In this document: piece after piece, positions 34,807-47,127 of the stretch
How positions within the stretch are numbered: position 1 is the stretch's first letter
Layout of the letters: the number at the start of each line of letters is the position of its first letter
NCBI GenBank assembly: GCA_002812745.2
Contig: NCSJ02000147.1
Coordinates: forward strand, 1-64,000
Direction of reading: 5' to 3'
Source of the DNA: Scytalidium lignicola
Taxonomy: Eukaryota; Ascomycota; Leotiomycetes
Length of the DNA: 64,000 nucleotides
Program-made: the position numbers and the translations under genes
The notes under the pieces: model-generated
Seen by the model: only the letters and a program-made list of their open reading frames with translations
Databases searched by the model: none
What the model was told of the DNA's origin: nothing

Positions 34807-36638
34807 TCAAAGCATATTCCCCATATGCCTTATCATTTCTGGATCTCCCGGTATGTCAATCGTATCCTCTATATCAAGCCCCGCTGGTCCTCTCCTGAAC
34901 GTCATCTGCAGAGGCTGGTCCTTACTAGAGAATTCTACTTTCTCTGAGACATGTTCTGCATACATTCTCGCAAACTCTGGTAAAGGCTCATCATCTGATA
35001 TTCCTCCACGCCACTGTTCCTCAGTCATGATCTTCCACTCGCAATACTTGATGACACTACTACGATGCCACATTCCCTCTTGCTCTGGTGCGCGTTTTAA
35101 TAATGCCAATGCTTGATTTCGAATCCGCAGTACGCGACACTTCAAACAAAGAAAGAATAGCGGGGGGATTATACCCATATCGAGTGATAGAATTGGTTGT
35201 ATGCTTACTTTTCGGCTGTTGATTAAGCTCGAGGCGATTGTGATCATCGTCTCGAAATCCGCCGTATAGGCATCGAATACCATCTCCGATCCTGCGAACA
35301 TTGTTTTCCAGATGATATTCACGAACGTATAGTATAACTGAAGATATAGGATTCTAGAAGTCTGGCTCTGATCTTTCTTCAACTCGAGAGCAGTAACCAA
35401 GGCCTTGCTCGCAGTTTGCCATTGTTGCAGTCTTTCTAAGTGGGACCTTTGCATGTTGGTAAACATGAGCATGTCGACAGATGAGTAGTATTCTATCTCT
35501 CGAATCCTACGGATGTAACCGAAGATGGCGTTAAGTTCCTTGTCTAGGACGTTTCGACATTCGATGATATTGGCGAATGAGGGGGGAATTGATTCGAGAA
35601 TCTCCAGTTCTTGGGTAGTTGAAGTAGTGAAGTCTCGTTCTGCACTACCGTGGACAGCGGCTTGGATGCGAAGGCGAATGAATGATCGGTTGAGTGATCC
35701 TAGAATATCCTCTGTATCTCTGTCCCGGGTTCGGACTTTCCCTCCAAGACGAGAAAGTTGGAGATCTCGCAAGATCTTCAACCCACTGTTCAGATGTTGA
35801 AATCCAGAATTGAGATTGTTCTGTAAGAGCTCGATCCACACAAATATTAGACAAGATGTCAAAACCACCCGTGGATCTGATTCCTCGGAAGCAATATACT
35901 TAAGTAAGCCCTTGACAGCCTTGTTGTATTGCTGAAGTGCATACTCTTTACAGCTGACCCGAATATCGGAAGTACTGCTTATTAGGTCTAAGCGGCCCCG
36001 CTCATACTCCTCGTAGAAGGCACCTAGAGCTGTCAAAGCCCGCAAAATAGTGGGATACCTGTGGCTGAGTTGAAGGGCGATATGATCCCAGAAAGATGGT
36101 TCGAAGTTTCCTGACATGTCCGACAAGTTGCGAGAACAGAGATAGTGGAAGCTTCGACGCTCTTCTACACTTCCTTGTACATCAACCGAAGGCGTGCACA
36201 ATATTCGGAGAGCGGTCGTTGAGCGAGGTGCAGGTGCACGCCCTGGGAGGGACTTTAGGAGTGATCTAGATTTATTGCGTTCTGGCACTTCTCTATAGCC
36301 TTCGCAATTGCGCCCAGTTGATGTGCACTTGATGCAGTGCGGTTTTGTCTCATCACATTTGACTCGACGTATTCTGTCAAAATGGTCGGTTAGCAGAAGG
36401 CTCTATCCGGCATCTTTCGGCATGCTTGGTGAGAAGCACTGACTTGCATACGATGCATCCATCTCGAGATTTGGTAGTTCCCCTCCGGAAGCTCGATATT
36501 AGATCACGGGGTAAGCCACTCGATCCACTTGACTCTTGCCCTGTACCTGCAGAATCCCCTTTAGTACGCTGATGGCAAGTATGACCATATAAACTGTGGT
36601 GTCTTACCATTGGAGTCACGGCTCGACGGAATGCCCAT
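34807..36638 (-). CDS. Zn2Cys6 transcription factor with Fungal_trans_2 domain
   Basis: Exons 36638-36608, 36546-36444 and 36373-34807 give 566 residues. The zinc cluster CIVCKIRRVKCDETKPHCIKC is completed across the 70-nt second intron and is followed by TSTGRNCEGY. The C-terminal two thirds match the Fungal_trans_2 (PF11951/DUF3468) group: RRSFHYLCSRNLSDMSG, FWDHIALQLSHRYPTILRALTALGA and SCKEYALQQYNKAVKGL. The chosen ATG (36638) gives a short Ser/Gly-rich head before RRGTTKSRDGC. Nuclear regulator, target unknown. Confidence 0.9.
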
Positions 36639-37138
36639 GTCTGTTTGCTTTTTCTTCAATTGCTCGTGATCACAGCAGATATTCTCAATATCTTTCTGGG
36701 TATTTTACCTCAATTCGAAAAGACCTTCAGAGAGTGCAGTATGCTTTCTAACCTTGGTCTTCACCTGCGCCTCGTTGTTGCCTTTCAAACGCCAATGTTA
36801 CCAAATACGGCAAGTCTATGCTGCACCCTTGCAATACGAGCGCACCAATCAAAATCAAGGTCTACAGGCGGCATTTGAGCCTTCTAATTTCTTGCCTAAA
36901 AATTGAAATGGTATGGCAGCATTCTCCTATTTCATTATTCGGGGGGACTTGATTGGTGTATTCGTATTACAGGGATGCAATTTCTGGCGAGGCAAGTATC
37001 ATTATCAAAAGTTGTCGTTATTCCCTTCGGTATAAAGATGGTTGAGCATCCCAATTGGCAAACAAAGCATCAACATCGAATCAACCAAAGCTTTGCATGT
37101 GTCTTTTCCCCTGGCTGATTCCATCTTCAAAGTTCAAT
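36639..37138. promoter_or_regulatory. divergent intergenic region between C6 regulator and secreted peptidase
   Basis: No gene. Frames at 36645-36878 and 36903-37118 lack family features. The two flanking genes are divergent. Confidence 0.35.
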
Positions 37139-39386
37139 ATGAATCTCTCTTTGTTCCCCCTCATTTTAGCACTCCTCTCCTCGCCTTCATTGGCACAAGC
37201 GGATGCCCCAAGTAAAATCCGATGGACAGATTGCGCCAAATCCGTCCCAGGACCTACAACATCAAGTACGTTTAACATATCCGCAATCGACCTTACGAAC
37301 CTCCCCACTACGCTTCATTGTGGCCAGCTCGATGTGCCAATGGATTATTCGAAGCCATTCTGTGAGACAAATATGATTACGCTTGGACTTGCTATGTATA
37401 GACCTGCAACTCCGAAAGGTGTTTTGTTTTTGTGAGTTTCTCTGATTGAATGGAGGAGAAAGTCGGAAAGACAGCCAGAGGTGGAAGCTGATTGGGGTTG
37501 TTAGTAACCCTGGGGGAACAGATGCAGGTGTTGTTGTGGCTTGGGAAGTTGCATTAAATGCTACGCAAGCGTTTGATGGGCTGCTGGATTTTGGCTTACT
37601 CAGTACGCTTGCTTGAAGAATTCTGTGAAATTATTGAGCTCACATCTTTCAGTGCTTGACATTCGAGGAACTTTCAGCTCGAATCAACTGAATGTCTCTC
37701 TGGATACACTCACGCCATTATTTGGCCCATAGTAAGTCTCATTTCATCTCTGAGGATTCTAGGCAAGCTATTGACAGAGCAGCCCAACCACACAAAGCGA
37801 ATTCGACACTATCAAAAATGTTTCAGCTACAGCAATCCAATCCTGGATCGTCAATAGCTCGCCGCCAGGTATCATTCAGCATGTGGGAACGAAAGAAGTA
37901 GTTCGGGATTATGAACAAGTCCGGAAGGCTCTTGGATATGAGAAGATCAATTTTCTTGGGGCTTCATAGTGAGTCTCACCTGAATGTTTGGTTACTGCGA
38001 GGATAGCGTTAATCAGGCACATGGCAGTGGTTCCTTCCGAGCAGCGCAGTATGCAGCTACATTTCCGGAGCGGGTTGATCATTTCGTGTTGGATTCTGTG
38101 ACTCCTCACGGGCGTGTAATTAGCACCATCTTTAGTTTTCGGGGAACAGGCTGATGAATTTTAAGTCTTTCTTCCAACAAGCACAAGACGATATAGCAGC
38201 GACGAATCGACTCATGCAACGCGCAGATGCATACTGCCTGAATGACGCCTCTTGTCCCTTCCACGGAAAGGGAAAAGGCAGTGTACTCAAGGTTATTTCG
38301 CATCTTTTCTTGATTTAGCAAGCATATTTACTCACACAGTGGGTAGGCGTACAAACAAGTCCTAGCTACCGCCAGACAGACTCCATTCTTCATCCCAGAA
38401 TGCGTTAATACTACAATCTGCTACCCATACGCAACTGATCTCGACGTTCAGACATTGATGCTTGGTAATTTGCTGGCTGCTCCTGATTTCCCCGCAATCT
38501 TTAATGGTATTTATGCTGCACTGAATGGCGATGGGAGTTTCTTCGCAAATGGACCAAGTAGCCTCGAGAGTGTGGTTGCAATGCCTCTTTTGTGTAATGA
38601 TTATGGTAGGTTAACTCTGGTCTACTTGAATCTCCTGTTCTGTTTACTCATATTGGCGCTAGAGTACGAGAGAAATTTCAAGACTTTTCGGATGTCTCTC
38701 GAACAAGGACTGAAGGTACAACCTCTCGAGGAATAACCTCTATGATAAGACAGATCACTGATGATGCACAGAATGACATAACTGGAATCGGACAAACTCA
38801 AACCTGGCTAATTCAGGTAATAGCTGTCTGAAAAGCGGCAAGGATGCTGTGCTAACTTCACTAAAGCTCATGTGCTCAGCTTGGCCTTTCCCAGTACCAT
38901 CTTCCAAGCCCTTAGACGTCAATAAAAAAATGCTTCTTGTCACTGCCGACTTTGATGCCAGGTATATTTCACTTCTATGACCTCATTCGTTGAATCTCAC
39001 GTCATACTAATATATAAGTTAATGTACTGACTTATCCAGCGCGCCAACGGAATGGACAACATTTGCGTGGGAACAAGCTCCCAGCTCCACTTTAGTCGTC
39101 AGACATGGAGATGATCATGTCTCATTCCTACGTTCGTCCTCCCTCCTATTGTTTCAAGACCATGCCACTAAGCAGTAGAAATTTAGTCGTCGATCAGCCA
39201 TCCACCAAGATCACCAAAGCGTTCTTGAATACTGGGATCCTACCAGTGGCTCAAGAGAGTGAGTTCGTATCTGTGTATACACCAGGAATGACTCGCAAGC
39301 CAATCTCGAATCCATATTTAGTCCCCGTTGGCGCACTGGCGGGTGACGTGGACAGTGGGAATGTCACCGTAGAAGTCCCATTCTGA
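37139..39386 (+). CDS. secreted alpha/beta-hydrolase, S33 tripeptidyl-aminopeptidase-like
   Basis: Twelve exons: 37139-37431, 37505-37602, 37653-37731, 37780-37968, 38028-38115, 38166-38291, 38347-38605, 38663-38715, 38772-38816, 38867-38961, 39040-39131, 39187-39386. Every phase matches and the total is 538 residues. Signal peptide MNLSLFPLILALLSSPSLAQA. The core has LHCGQLDVPMDYSKP, NPGGTDAG (oxyanion loop), LLMLDIRGTF, the nucleophile elbow LGASYGSF (Ser), the Asp in VTADFDASAPTEW and His in VRHGDDHVSF. The C-terminal TAP-like region with WLIQLMCSAWPFP identifies the Streptomyces-type tripeptidyl aminopeptidase group. Probably an extracellular exopeptidase or esterase. Intron density is far above its neighbours. 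Confidence 0.9.
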
Positions 39387-40952
39387 GGTGTTGCCTATCA
39401 TCGGCGACTTCAAATGTTGTGGTGCTATCGCATGGTCGGATCTTCCATGAGCCAACTCATACTCTCTGCCTGTAGTCTTAAAACGTGCTATTCTTCTTCT
39501 CTTATTTATTATAACAAGGTAATCATATGTAGATTTAAGTTCAAATTTTCATAATATTATAGTTAAAGAGATGCGTAAGGAAATCGCCGCTACGTGTGTA
39601 TGCTCCCCTTTAAGAAACCTCGCACTGTCTACCTTGCTTAACAATTTCAAAATTTATACTAAACCTTAATTGACAAGTTAAACTATAAGTCAATATAAGG
39701 TTACTTGATATGTTAGATAATTCTTAACACAGTTAATATTTGTATTTCTAAACAAAAGAGAATGTTATAATATGTTTTTCCACAATGTTTTTTGCGTATT
39801 TTGTATACCAAAGAAGTTTTACAGAGTAAAAGGCTTTTAATTAAGTGCAATAATATTATTGTTAGAAGGTAATACTACTTATATGTATCCGAAGGTAGTA
39901 ATACCACTTATAAAGCATATATTACTATAAGAGACAAGTATATATATATGACTAGTTATACAGTAGTTAATTCAGTAGTTCAGTTCTATGATCCTTACCA
40001 ATTATGATTGGTGAGCTTCCGGTTATTACTTAAGTTTTATAACATTTCCAGACTAGATGTTTCTAAGCTGCTATCCCAACGGAAGATAATCAGCAGTGTT
40101 CCTCTACCCCTACAACTTAAATCTTTACGCTTTGGACTGTAAAGGACTGTAATTTAAGAACTTGATATGAATGTGTAATATTTAAATTTTGTATTAATCT
40201 AATTAAAAACTATTACGTCATGCAGTTCAAATATCAATTGCATGAATAGTTTAGGTTGCACTACTCAGAGGTATCTAGCCACACTAACGATGCCTATCGG
40301 TGTCAGTTTAATTATAGAATCAATCCATTCATCACGTACGCGATAGTCCGGGGCATTGCAGAGTTTTAGATATAACTAGCAATGATAGCACAGTACTAGT
40401 GGTATGAAAATGTGGGACTAATATAAAATTATAGCATGTTAAACCCCGAAATGGCTATGCAACAGGCGAGTAGAAAACTAATAATATCGTTCTCCATAAT
40501 CTAACACTGTGGCTGATTGAAGCGCTGCCTAGTTATCAGTACTGATGCTGAATAGTGTTCTACTAATATTTCTTAATTCTTATTATACGATCGCCCCCAT
40601 ATTTCACATAGTAGCGCTTATGGCAGACAAGAAATTTGCTTACTTCTTTAATGTGATCCAAGCTGGGTTTCGGCATTTTGGACCCAACCTTACCTAAAGG
40701 GAGTTTGGCCAAAGTTTCCCAACATATAGTAGTGGAACACCTGCAAGAAGCCTACGAACCAACACTCGTCAAGCTACTAGTACTCTTGCACAAAAAAGCT
40801 AACTTGGGGGTTGGCAATTAATAGTCAAAACCCGTCAATTCTGACAGTTGAAATTATTTTAGTACATGAATATGAACAGAAACACAAAATTGCTAGAATA
40901 AAAATTTCTATAATTCAACTTCCCCTTTCTTGTATAAAGCCACAAATTTAAG
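39387..40952. other. AT-rich gene-free block
   Basis: About 1.5 kb rich in TA, AAT and ATT words with no supportable frame. Resembles an AT-rich (RIP-affected) island next to a decayed gene. A loose duplication of TAATACYACTTATA occurs near 39872 and 39898. Confidence 0.45.
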
Positions 40953-43613
40953 TTATTTAATTTTTGATTTCACTGGCCATGCATCTATTATTGCCTCTTT
41001 TCCTGTCAATGTAAAATTAAAAGTTGCCTGAAAAAAGTGTTAGGAAATCACAGTTCTCAATATAGACCAAGATTGAATTTCTCACCTGGGTTGGCTGATC
41101 AACAAGCAATGAATATGATCCAGGATACAATATAGTGTTCCCATTTTCGTCTATCCTTGAGAGTGATCCGAGGGTTAGTTTCAGTATTACAGTGTGTGCG
41201 CCACTTCCGGGTATATTATGAATCCGTTCGTAGGCAACCAGAGACTTTAGTGGATATGGAGTTGGCCCAAACTTGCCCGATATGAAAAGAAGTGTTACAA
41301 AATCACTTGTTGTCGTACCAGTGTTGGTAATGGCTGCCGATATGTTTTTGAATAAGCATTGGTCTAGACGGTTCGTTCGCTTATCACACTTGCTGAGAAT
41401 ATTTTGGATATTATATGAATGGGTACCAGTAGGCTGGATGATTGAAGCGGTGAATGTAGTATAGTGAATACCAGAGCTGTATCTTGATTAGTCTCATGCA
41501 ACGTTGATAAGGCCAATAGCGTGGAAACATCATACCCAAATGGGAAAACAGCAGTGCCATTATACCACTTATATGTTCTACCAGGACTTTTGGGGCCGGG
41601 CCTTAGAGCCATGTTCGTCATATCCACTTCGTTGACGTAGCTAGAAGGGTACTGAGTCACCGGCAGGCGGCCTGCGGGTGAAACTTTTCCTAACACGATA
41701 TCCATTATAGCAGTTCCGCCATCTTGACCTGGATAGCCCCCCCCATAAAATAGCGCTAATGTTTGGGTTGTTGAGAAACGGAGTGTTGTCAAGCTGGCCG
41801 CCACCCATCTGAATTACAATAGTTGGTTTTCCCAATGCCGAGATCTGATAAACCAGATCAATTTGGCTCGCGGCCCAATTAAGAAAATTTCGATCATGCT
41901 CTGTGGGTAGAGCTCAAATTAGCAATGTCACCACTGAACTATTTCTAGCCTGGCTTACCTTCGTTCTCATCTAGGCTGCTGATGCCCCCCATGAAGATGA
42001 CATAATCGGATTTGTTGGCTGCCGCGACTGCGTTACTCCAGTCATCTGTGCTAGGATCCCTCTCACCTGCGTTTCCATACGCATAATTAACCGTGATATT
42101 GCGCGATTGCAATGCAGAGAGCGGGCTACGCAAAAATGGAGCATTTCCTGCATAAGTCCCTTGAAGGTCCGTGGGTGCAATACCCCAGAGACCAACGAGA
42201 GCAATTGAAGTCGTCGGTGTGACATGCAAGGGCAAAGTTCCATCGTTTGTCAACAGAACAGTTCCCTCTACCGCGGCTTGGTAAGCTAGTTGCTGGGCGG
42301 CTGCCGTATTTACATCACTCCAGCTCAGAGAACTGTACGATTGTGTTGCGTCGGAGTCGAAATATCCAACCTTGACTAGGGATGAGTATAATCGGATCAA
42401 GGCTTGATCAAGAGTTGCTTCAGTGGTCAAATTCTGAGAGATGGCAAGCCTAAGATAGTCTGTGTAGTATATACCGTCGTTTAGATCAACTCCAGCGTTC
42501 TATCGAGTATTGATATTATTAGCTTCAATTAATACCATATTGAGACCATGTCAAACAACGATCACCTCACCAGTACATCTGCAACACTCCTTTCTCGAGT
42601 AGTTGCGTAGTTATGTGGCATGAATATATTCTGAATCGCATCCTGGTCCGAAACTATCCATTGGTCGTCGTGGTTCCAGCCCCAATGCTCTCGCACAACT
42701 GTCTGGATAAGGTAACTGTTCGCGCAGTTAGGAATCCCATTTCTGAGTTGTAAGCACACATCAGGGCCCCAACATTGGCGTCACGGGTACAAGATTTGAA
42801 AGGTTGTAAATAATACTCCACAAGATCTTACGTTGAGACCATAGCATCAAATCCATAACGGACGTTTCCTTGCCAGTTTTCTATATCGTAAGCGACGAAA
42901 TGTTTGCAAGTAGCAGTCACCTTCCTCTGTTTTGGGTCGATGCCACCTTGGAGTCCCGTAACATAATGATAGGCGTACGATAACACATGAAAAGAATCCT
43001 CTCCAAGGGTCTCTGTCCGAAACTTATTAATAGGCTAGAGAAAGATAAAACGCCATGCAAAGATACCTTGTCCACGACCCCATCTAAGGTCTTTGAATAG
43101 ATTAATATTTAGGGTCCAAAGGTCTAAACCGGCACGGTTAAAGTTGTTGAAGGCTCGGGCTTCTATGCTAATTACAGATGCGACAGCATAAATGAGAGCA
43201 TCATCGAAAGCAGCGCCCATCGTTATAGCTAAACCTTTCATCAGCAGCCATCCAGGTGTCCAGTTCAAGCCTAAGCACTCACGCTGAGGAAAGGACGTAG
43301 CATAAGCAAATTCTCCAGATGTGGAGAAATTAACACCTTCTGAAATGCCAAGACCATGCAGACCTTCATTCCACCATTTGTAAGGAGGTAGACCAATACA
43401 GGGTACTCCAAGAGCTGTTTTACCCACGTTATTAAGTTTCTCCTGCAGAGTGAGCGCCTGAACAAGTGCTGAAGCTCTCTCCTTAGAGCTCAAACTTCTG
43501 TTGCAAATAGCATTTCTTGCTAATAAGTCATTTGCACAGAGTGTTGCCTTGTGCGCCACTACTTCTTGAAGAAGCAAAAACACCACGCAAATAAAAGAAA
43601 GTGTGTATCTCAT
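40953..43613 (-). pseudogene. GH3 beta-xylosidase, inactivated
   Basis: Seven exons can be traced: 43613-43283, 43228-43067, 43012-42571, 42499-41959, 41900-41536, 41476-41086, 41027-40953. Signal peptide MRYTLSFICVVFLLLQEVVA. GH3 landmarks: YKWWNEGLHGLG, ARAFNNFNRAGLDLWTLNIN, WGRGQETLGEDSFH, the nucleophile region QWIVSDQDAI, and AAVEGTVLLTNDGTLPL. A fibronectin-III-like C-terminal domain follows. Lesions: an in-frame TAA at 42830-42828 where a Gln (CAA) is expected in STQDL; a one-base loss near 42742 in the AYNS..NGIP segment; and a run of eight C at 41737-41744 where seven would keep frame in WGGYPGQDGG. The first two make it a pseudogene; the third could be a base-calling error. Confidence 0.85.
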
Positions 43614-45408
43614 GATGTATGTTTTAGTAATAGATATAACAAAATGGCACTTTATAAAGAAGTACAATTAAGTCGAAGCTCCCAAGACACCATACAGCAA
43701 CAAATATTTTATTGATCTTCTCCTACCCAAGATATATATATTTCACCATCGTGTAAATACCTGTATACCTTCACAATGCTAAGATACGTCGTATTCATAT
43801 ATGTTGACGATCTGTTACTAGCTAACACCAATCTCTGCAGAGGATTGAAAATACAAGAACGATGCTCAAATTGTTGACAATCTCCGCCACTGCCTAGTTG
43901 TTGCCTTCAGGATTGCTACCGAGATCTCCATATGTGCGAACAACGAGCATTCCTGTTAGCTCAAAAATGGTAGGCGGATCACAGCCAAAGTCAAATCACC
44001 GAGTAACCACCGCATTAGAGTAAGACGTTTGATGATTAGTCCCCCTAATAGTGTAACTATACCACTGGGCCGTAACTTACGAACAGAGAAGACCGAGAGT
44101 TGCAAGTAAAACTACATCTCTATCCCGCAATGCAATGGTACAGCTGTGCAGAGTATACGATCGTATTCGTATTGAATATTCCGGGCAATGCCTTTCGGTT
44201 GGTCTGGTCTCAGACTTCGCCTCAACCTCTAATCATATGTACTGCGGTATTATAATCACCATTTATTCACTGATATGATAAGTACTGTAGAACAAAGTAG
44301 CTACATGTAAGGACGATGCACGCACTAGTACTGTATTCACTGACCAACGGCCACACCATTCGAGTATCATAAATGCTGTAACGCCGACTTGCGAGAGAGG
44401 CACGCAGTGGTTTGCGTAAGATTCGGCTGCCTCACTAACCTACGGGACTTGGCATATTTCGTATACAAGTAATACAGTAATACTGGTATACGAAATACGC
44501 CATCTTCAAGGGGCTGGAGCCCGGGGAATTGAACCCTGTTGGCACGCTAATTCCCCTTTAAGCTAGGCTGGAAGATCACATCCTGGAATGGATTAAGTAG
44601 AACATTGGCCGCAGAAGGATTATCGCTATCGCTGCGCCGCCCAACCTCACACCGCCGAAAATATATCGACCTGTAATGTAATACTTTTAATTCCATCCTT
44701 CTGATACATACCGTATTCAATTATGTCACCAACTTTGTCGTCAATGAGTTGAGTGATCCGTGATTTGATCGTACCCGTTTCGGTTCATCCTAATTTAATA
44801 TCTTAACTACTTTAACCTCCCAAGCTTAAGCGCTGAATTGGGGCTTTTGCAGAACCATATAGGTAACGAATTATCTCTGATTACCCAATGGGCAGAGTTG
44901 GCCCGAATCGCTGAAGACTTGCGTGCGAAAATTTCTCTCAACTATGAACTTGCCAGGCCGAAAGTGTCAGGGATTGGGAGAAACGTAAAACTGGCAACAT
45001 TGCTAGATGCCAGGCAACAGTGTAGATCGAAATTGGCTTTGGTCCGTCCTTCACTCTATGATTTTTATTATAGAATAATACCTTATGTTTTATACATAAC
45101 GATACACATATAAATCTTCATTGGAATTGAGTAAATCTTTACATTGTCAAAACTTACACTTCCTAGAATAGCAGGTAAAAGAGCATGGTGCTAGAGCGCA
45201 TCTAAAATACAATAAAGGTATTCATCCATATTTTAACAAGAGCCTGGTGTTATATGAGCCTAGCACCGAACAATAATACTTTTACAATCATCATATGACC
45301 TTTCTGGTGCTATTCTCAAACTCGGCCACCACTAATTCCTGTAACGGCCAGCGAATCCAACTCTCCCATTCCTTTCCTAATGTCTGATAAATAGTTTAAA
45401 GTAAGCAT
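43614..45408. other. gene-poor stretch with retroelement scrap
   Basis: No intact gene. Contains the copia-like fragment near 43782 and an open frame at 44838-45113 that has only a TTG start and no family motif. Confidence 0.45.
43782..43850 (+). mobile_element. copia-type reverse transcriptase fragment
   Basis: One frame reads YVVFIYVDDLLLANTNL, containing the YVDDLLL active-site motif of Ty1/copia reverse transcriptases. The frame stops soon after and no LTR, integrase or RNase H sequence is evident nearby. A short relic only. Confidence 0.5.
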
Positions 45409-46767
45409 CTACTCATGCCTCCATTCCACCAAAAGTGATCGATTTTGTTCAGTAACAGACNAAAAATGTGCTAGAAGAATCAATACCACAACATGTCGTC
45501 TATAGACAAGCCCGATATAATGATTTGAAACCTTAACAGGCCATGAATATACAATAGCAATAAAGTCGACGTCTTCTTGTGCCAAGATTATCAAGCTATA
45601 CAATTCTTCAAGCATTTCGAGAGCCTCATTTAGAGAAGAGATATCTTCCAGGGTAAAGTCTGTGCTTTCCACTGACCAAAGCTGTGTCAATGTTGCAAAT
45701 CGTTCTTTAACTTCAGGAAGAAGCTCAGTAGCTATGACCTTCTCGGGTACAACCTTCAACAACGGTGATAGAGAACCCGTATTAATCCAGTCCCAAGCAC
45801 CCTTTAATACATGGACTCCGCGTAAGACCTTTACCCATTCAGCTGTAGTTTCTTCCTCCAGACTACTATTAGTATTTTTAAAAAACAAATTTCTCGTTTT
45901 GTCTGTTGAAATCCAATAATGAATAGTAAGAGTAGATGAGAAGGCCAAGGACACATCACAATTTTCCAATGTCACGTTGATAATAGTTGTCCGAAATATA
46001 CCCAAGCCTTTTTGATAATAATGTATTGCTTGGGAATATAGATCCTTCATGCGGTTAGGCTTGAGGCGCGCCATGTGGAGAGCTGTTATGGAAAAGATAC
46101 CATGAAGGAGGTAGTGGTAGGAGAAAGCTATTTTTGGGAAGATTTGTTGCCATACCCTTTGCTGCTCAGGTAAGCAACACAAGGTTAAGCTTGTAGTTGT
46201 GATGAAGTGATGGAGGAGCTCGAAGTCCGATATACTGAATCCTGGACCGATAGGTATACAAGGAGATATGCAAGCCGGTGAAGGAATTTGAAATAAAGGA
46301 CTAGATGCATTTGTTAGGGAGTTGATGCTTTGGATAGAGGTAAGAGGCGACAAACTCGTCGGTGGCGGCAGGCAATAGACACATGATAATAAATATCGAA
46401 TACAGTTGTTACAAGCGGGTCTAGTTTCATCACACTACAATCAGATTGCCAATATGNAAAAAAATAGGTGAAATAGTAAACGACTATGAAAACTTGAGAG
46501 GATTGGTTACTTTAAGGAAAGGTACCAAAGCATCTAATCAAATGTGCAATGCTCAGGAAGTAGGATAAGATAACCTCCAACTCATGCTTATTTAAACATC
46601 AGTATCCTGGTCATCCTTGTATTCCAGACCTCAAAGGTCCTGTTGAGCTCCGAATCAAGACCCAATTTTTTTTTTAAGAAAATGGTTTAACCTACCTTAA
46701 TTCTCCGCTCTTTGCACTGTGTGCACCCGTATCTTGACTTCTTATGGGCTCTTCTACGTCGGGGCAT
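45409..46767 (-). CDS. Zn2Cys6 transcription factor, Fungal_trans_2-like
   Basis: Exon 1 46767-46696 encodes MPRRRRAHKKSRYGCTQCKE and RRIK. A 261-nt intron (46435-46695, containing an N at 46457) precedes CDETRPACNNCIRYLLSCVYC, which completes the zinc cluster in phase. Exon 2 runs to 45409, for 365 residues in total. The effector region starts FELLHHFITTTSLTLC and has FSYHYLLHGIFSITALHMARL, both usual in sterol-uptake-control-like (UPC2-type) C6 proteins. An N at 45461 obscures one residue near the end, but the ending SVTEQNRSLLVEWRH is family-like. The intron is several times longer than any other here. Confidence 0.8.
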
Positions 46768-47127
46768 AATTTCTTCCTTCCCTCGATTGGATGCGAAAGA
46801 TGGTCTGAAGAAAGCTCAAAGGTAGAGGGCGACGAGGTCAATACGAGTAAATTAAGGTGTTACAGAATACGAGTAGTGACTAACGTGATATGGGCGTCGT
46901 AACAGCACGGGCAGGGTTTGCCAACCATCTGCAGGCCATTTTAATTGTCGATGAGCACAGGCCAGTGCATTTAACTCGAAAGGGCTGTGAAACTCGAGCC
47001 TTTGATAGGTGATTGATTTGAATACCCACCTTCGAGGGATCAACAAAAACTACATATGGCATATATAGCACCTATCTCTGATGAACAATCATCCCGTACT
47101 TTTTCCAACAAACCCAATTGATTCGCT
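46768..47127. promoter_or_regulatory. divergent intergenic region between C6 regulator and SDR
   Basis: No gene with support. The two adjacent genes are divergent. Confidence 0.35.

Noticed and set aside
44520..44580. tRNA-like T-arm (GGGTTCAATTCCCC) on the minus strand
   Set aside because: No matching 5' acceptor strand, D-arm or anticodon arm could be placed upstream; the GC palindrome around it explains the resemblance.
44838..45113. 91-codon frame
   Set aside because: Starts only at TTG and shows no similarity that I recognise.
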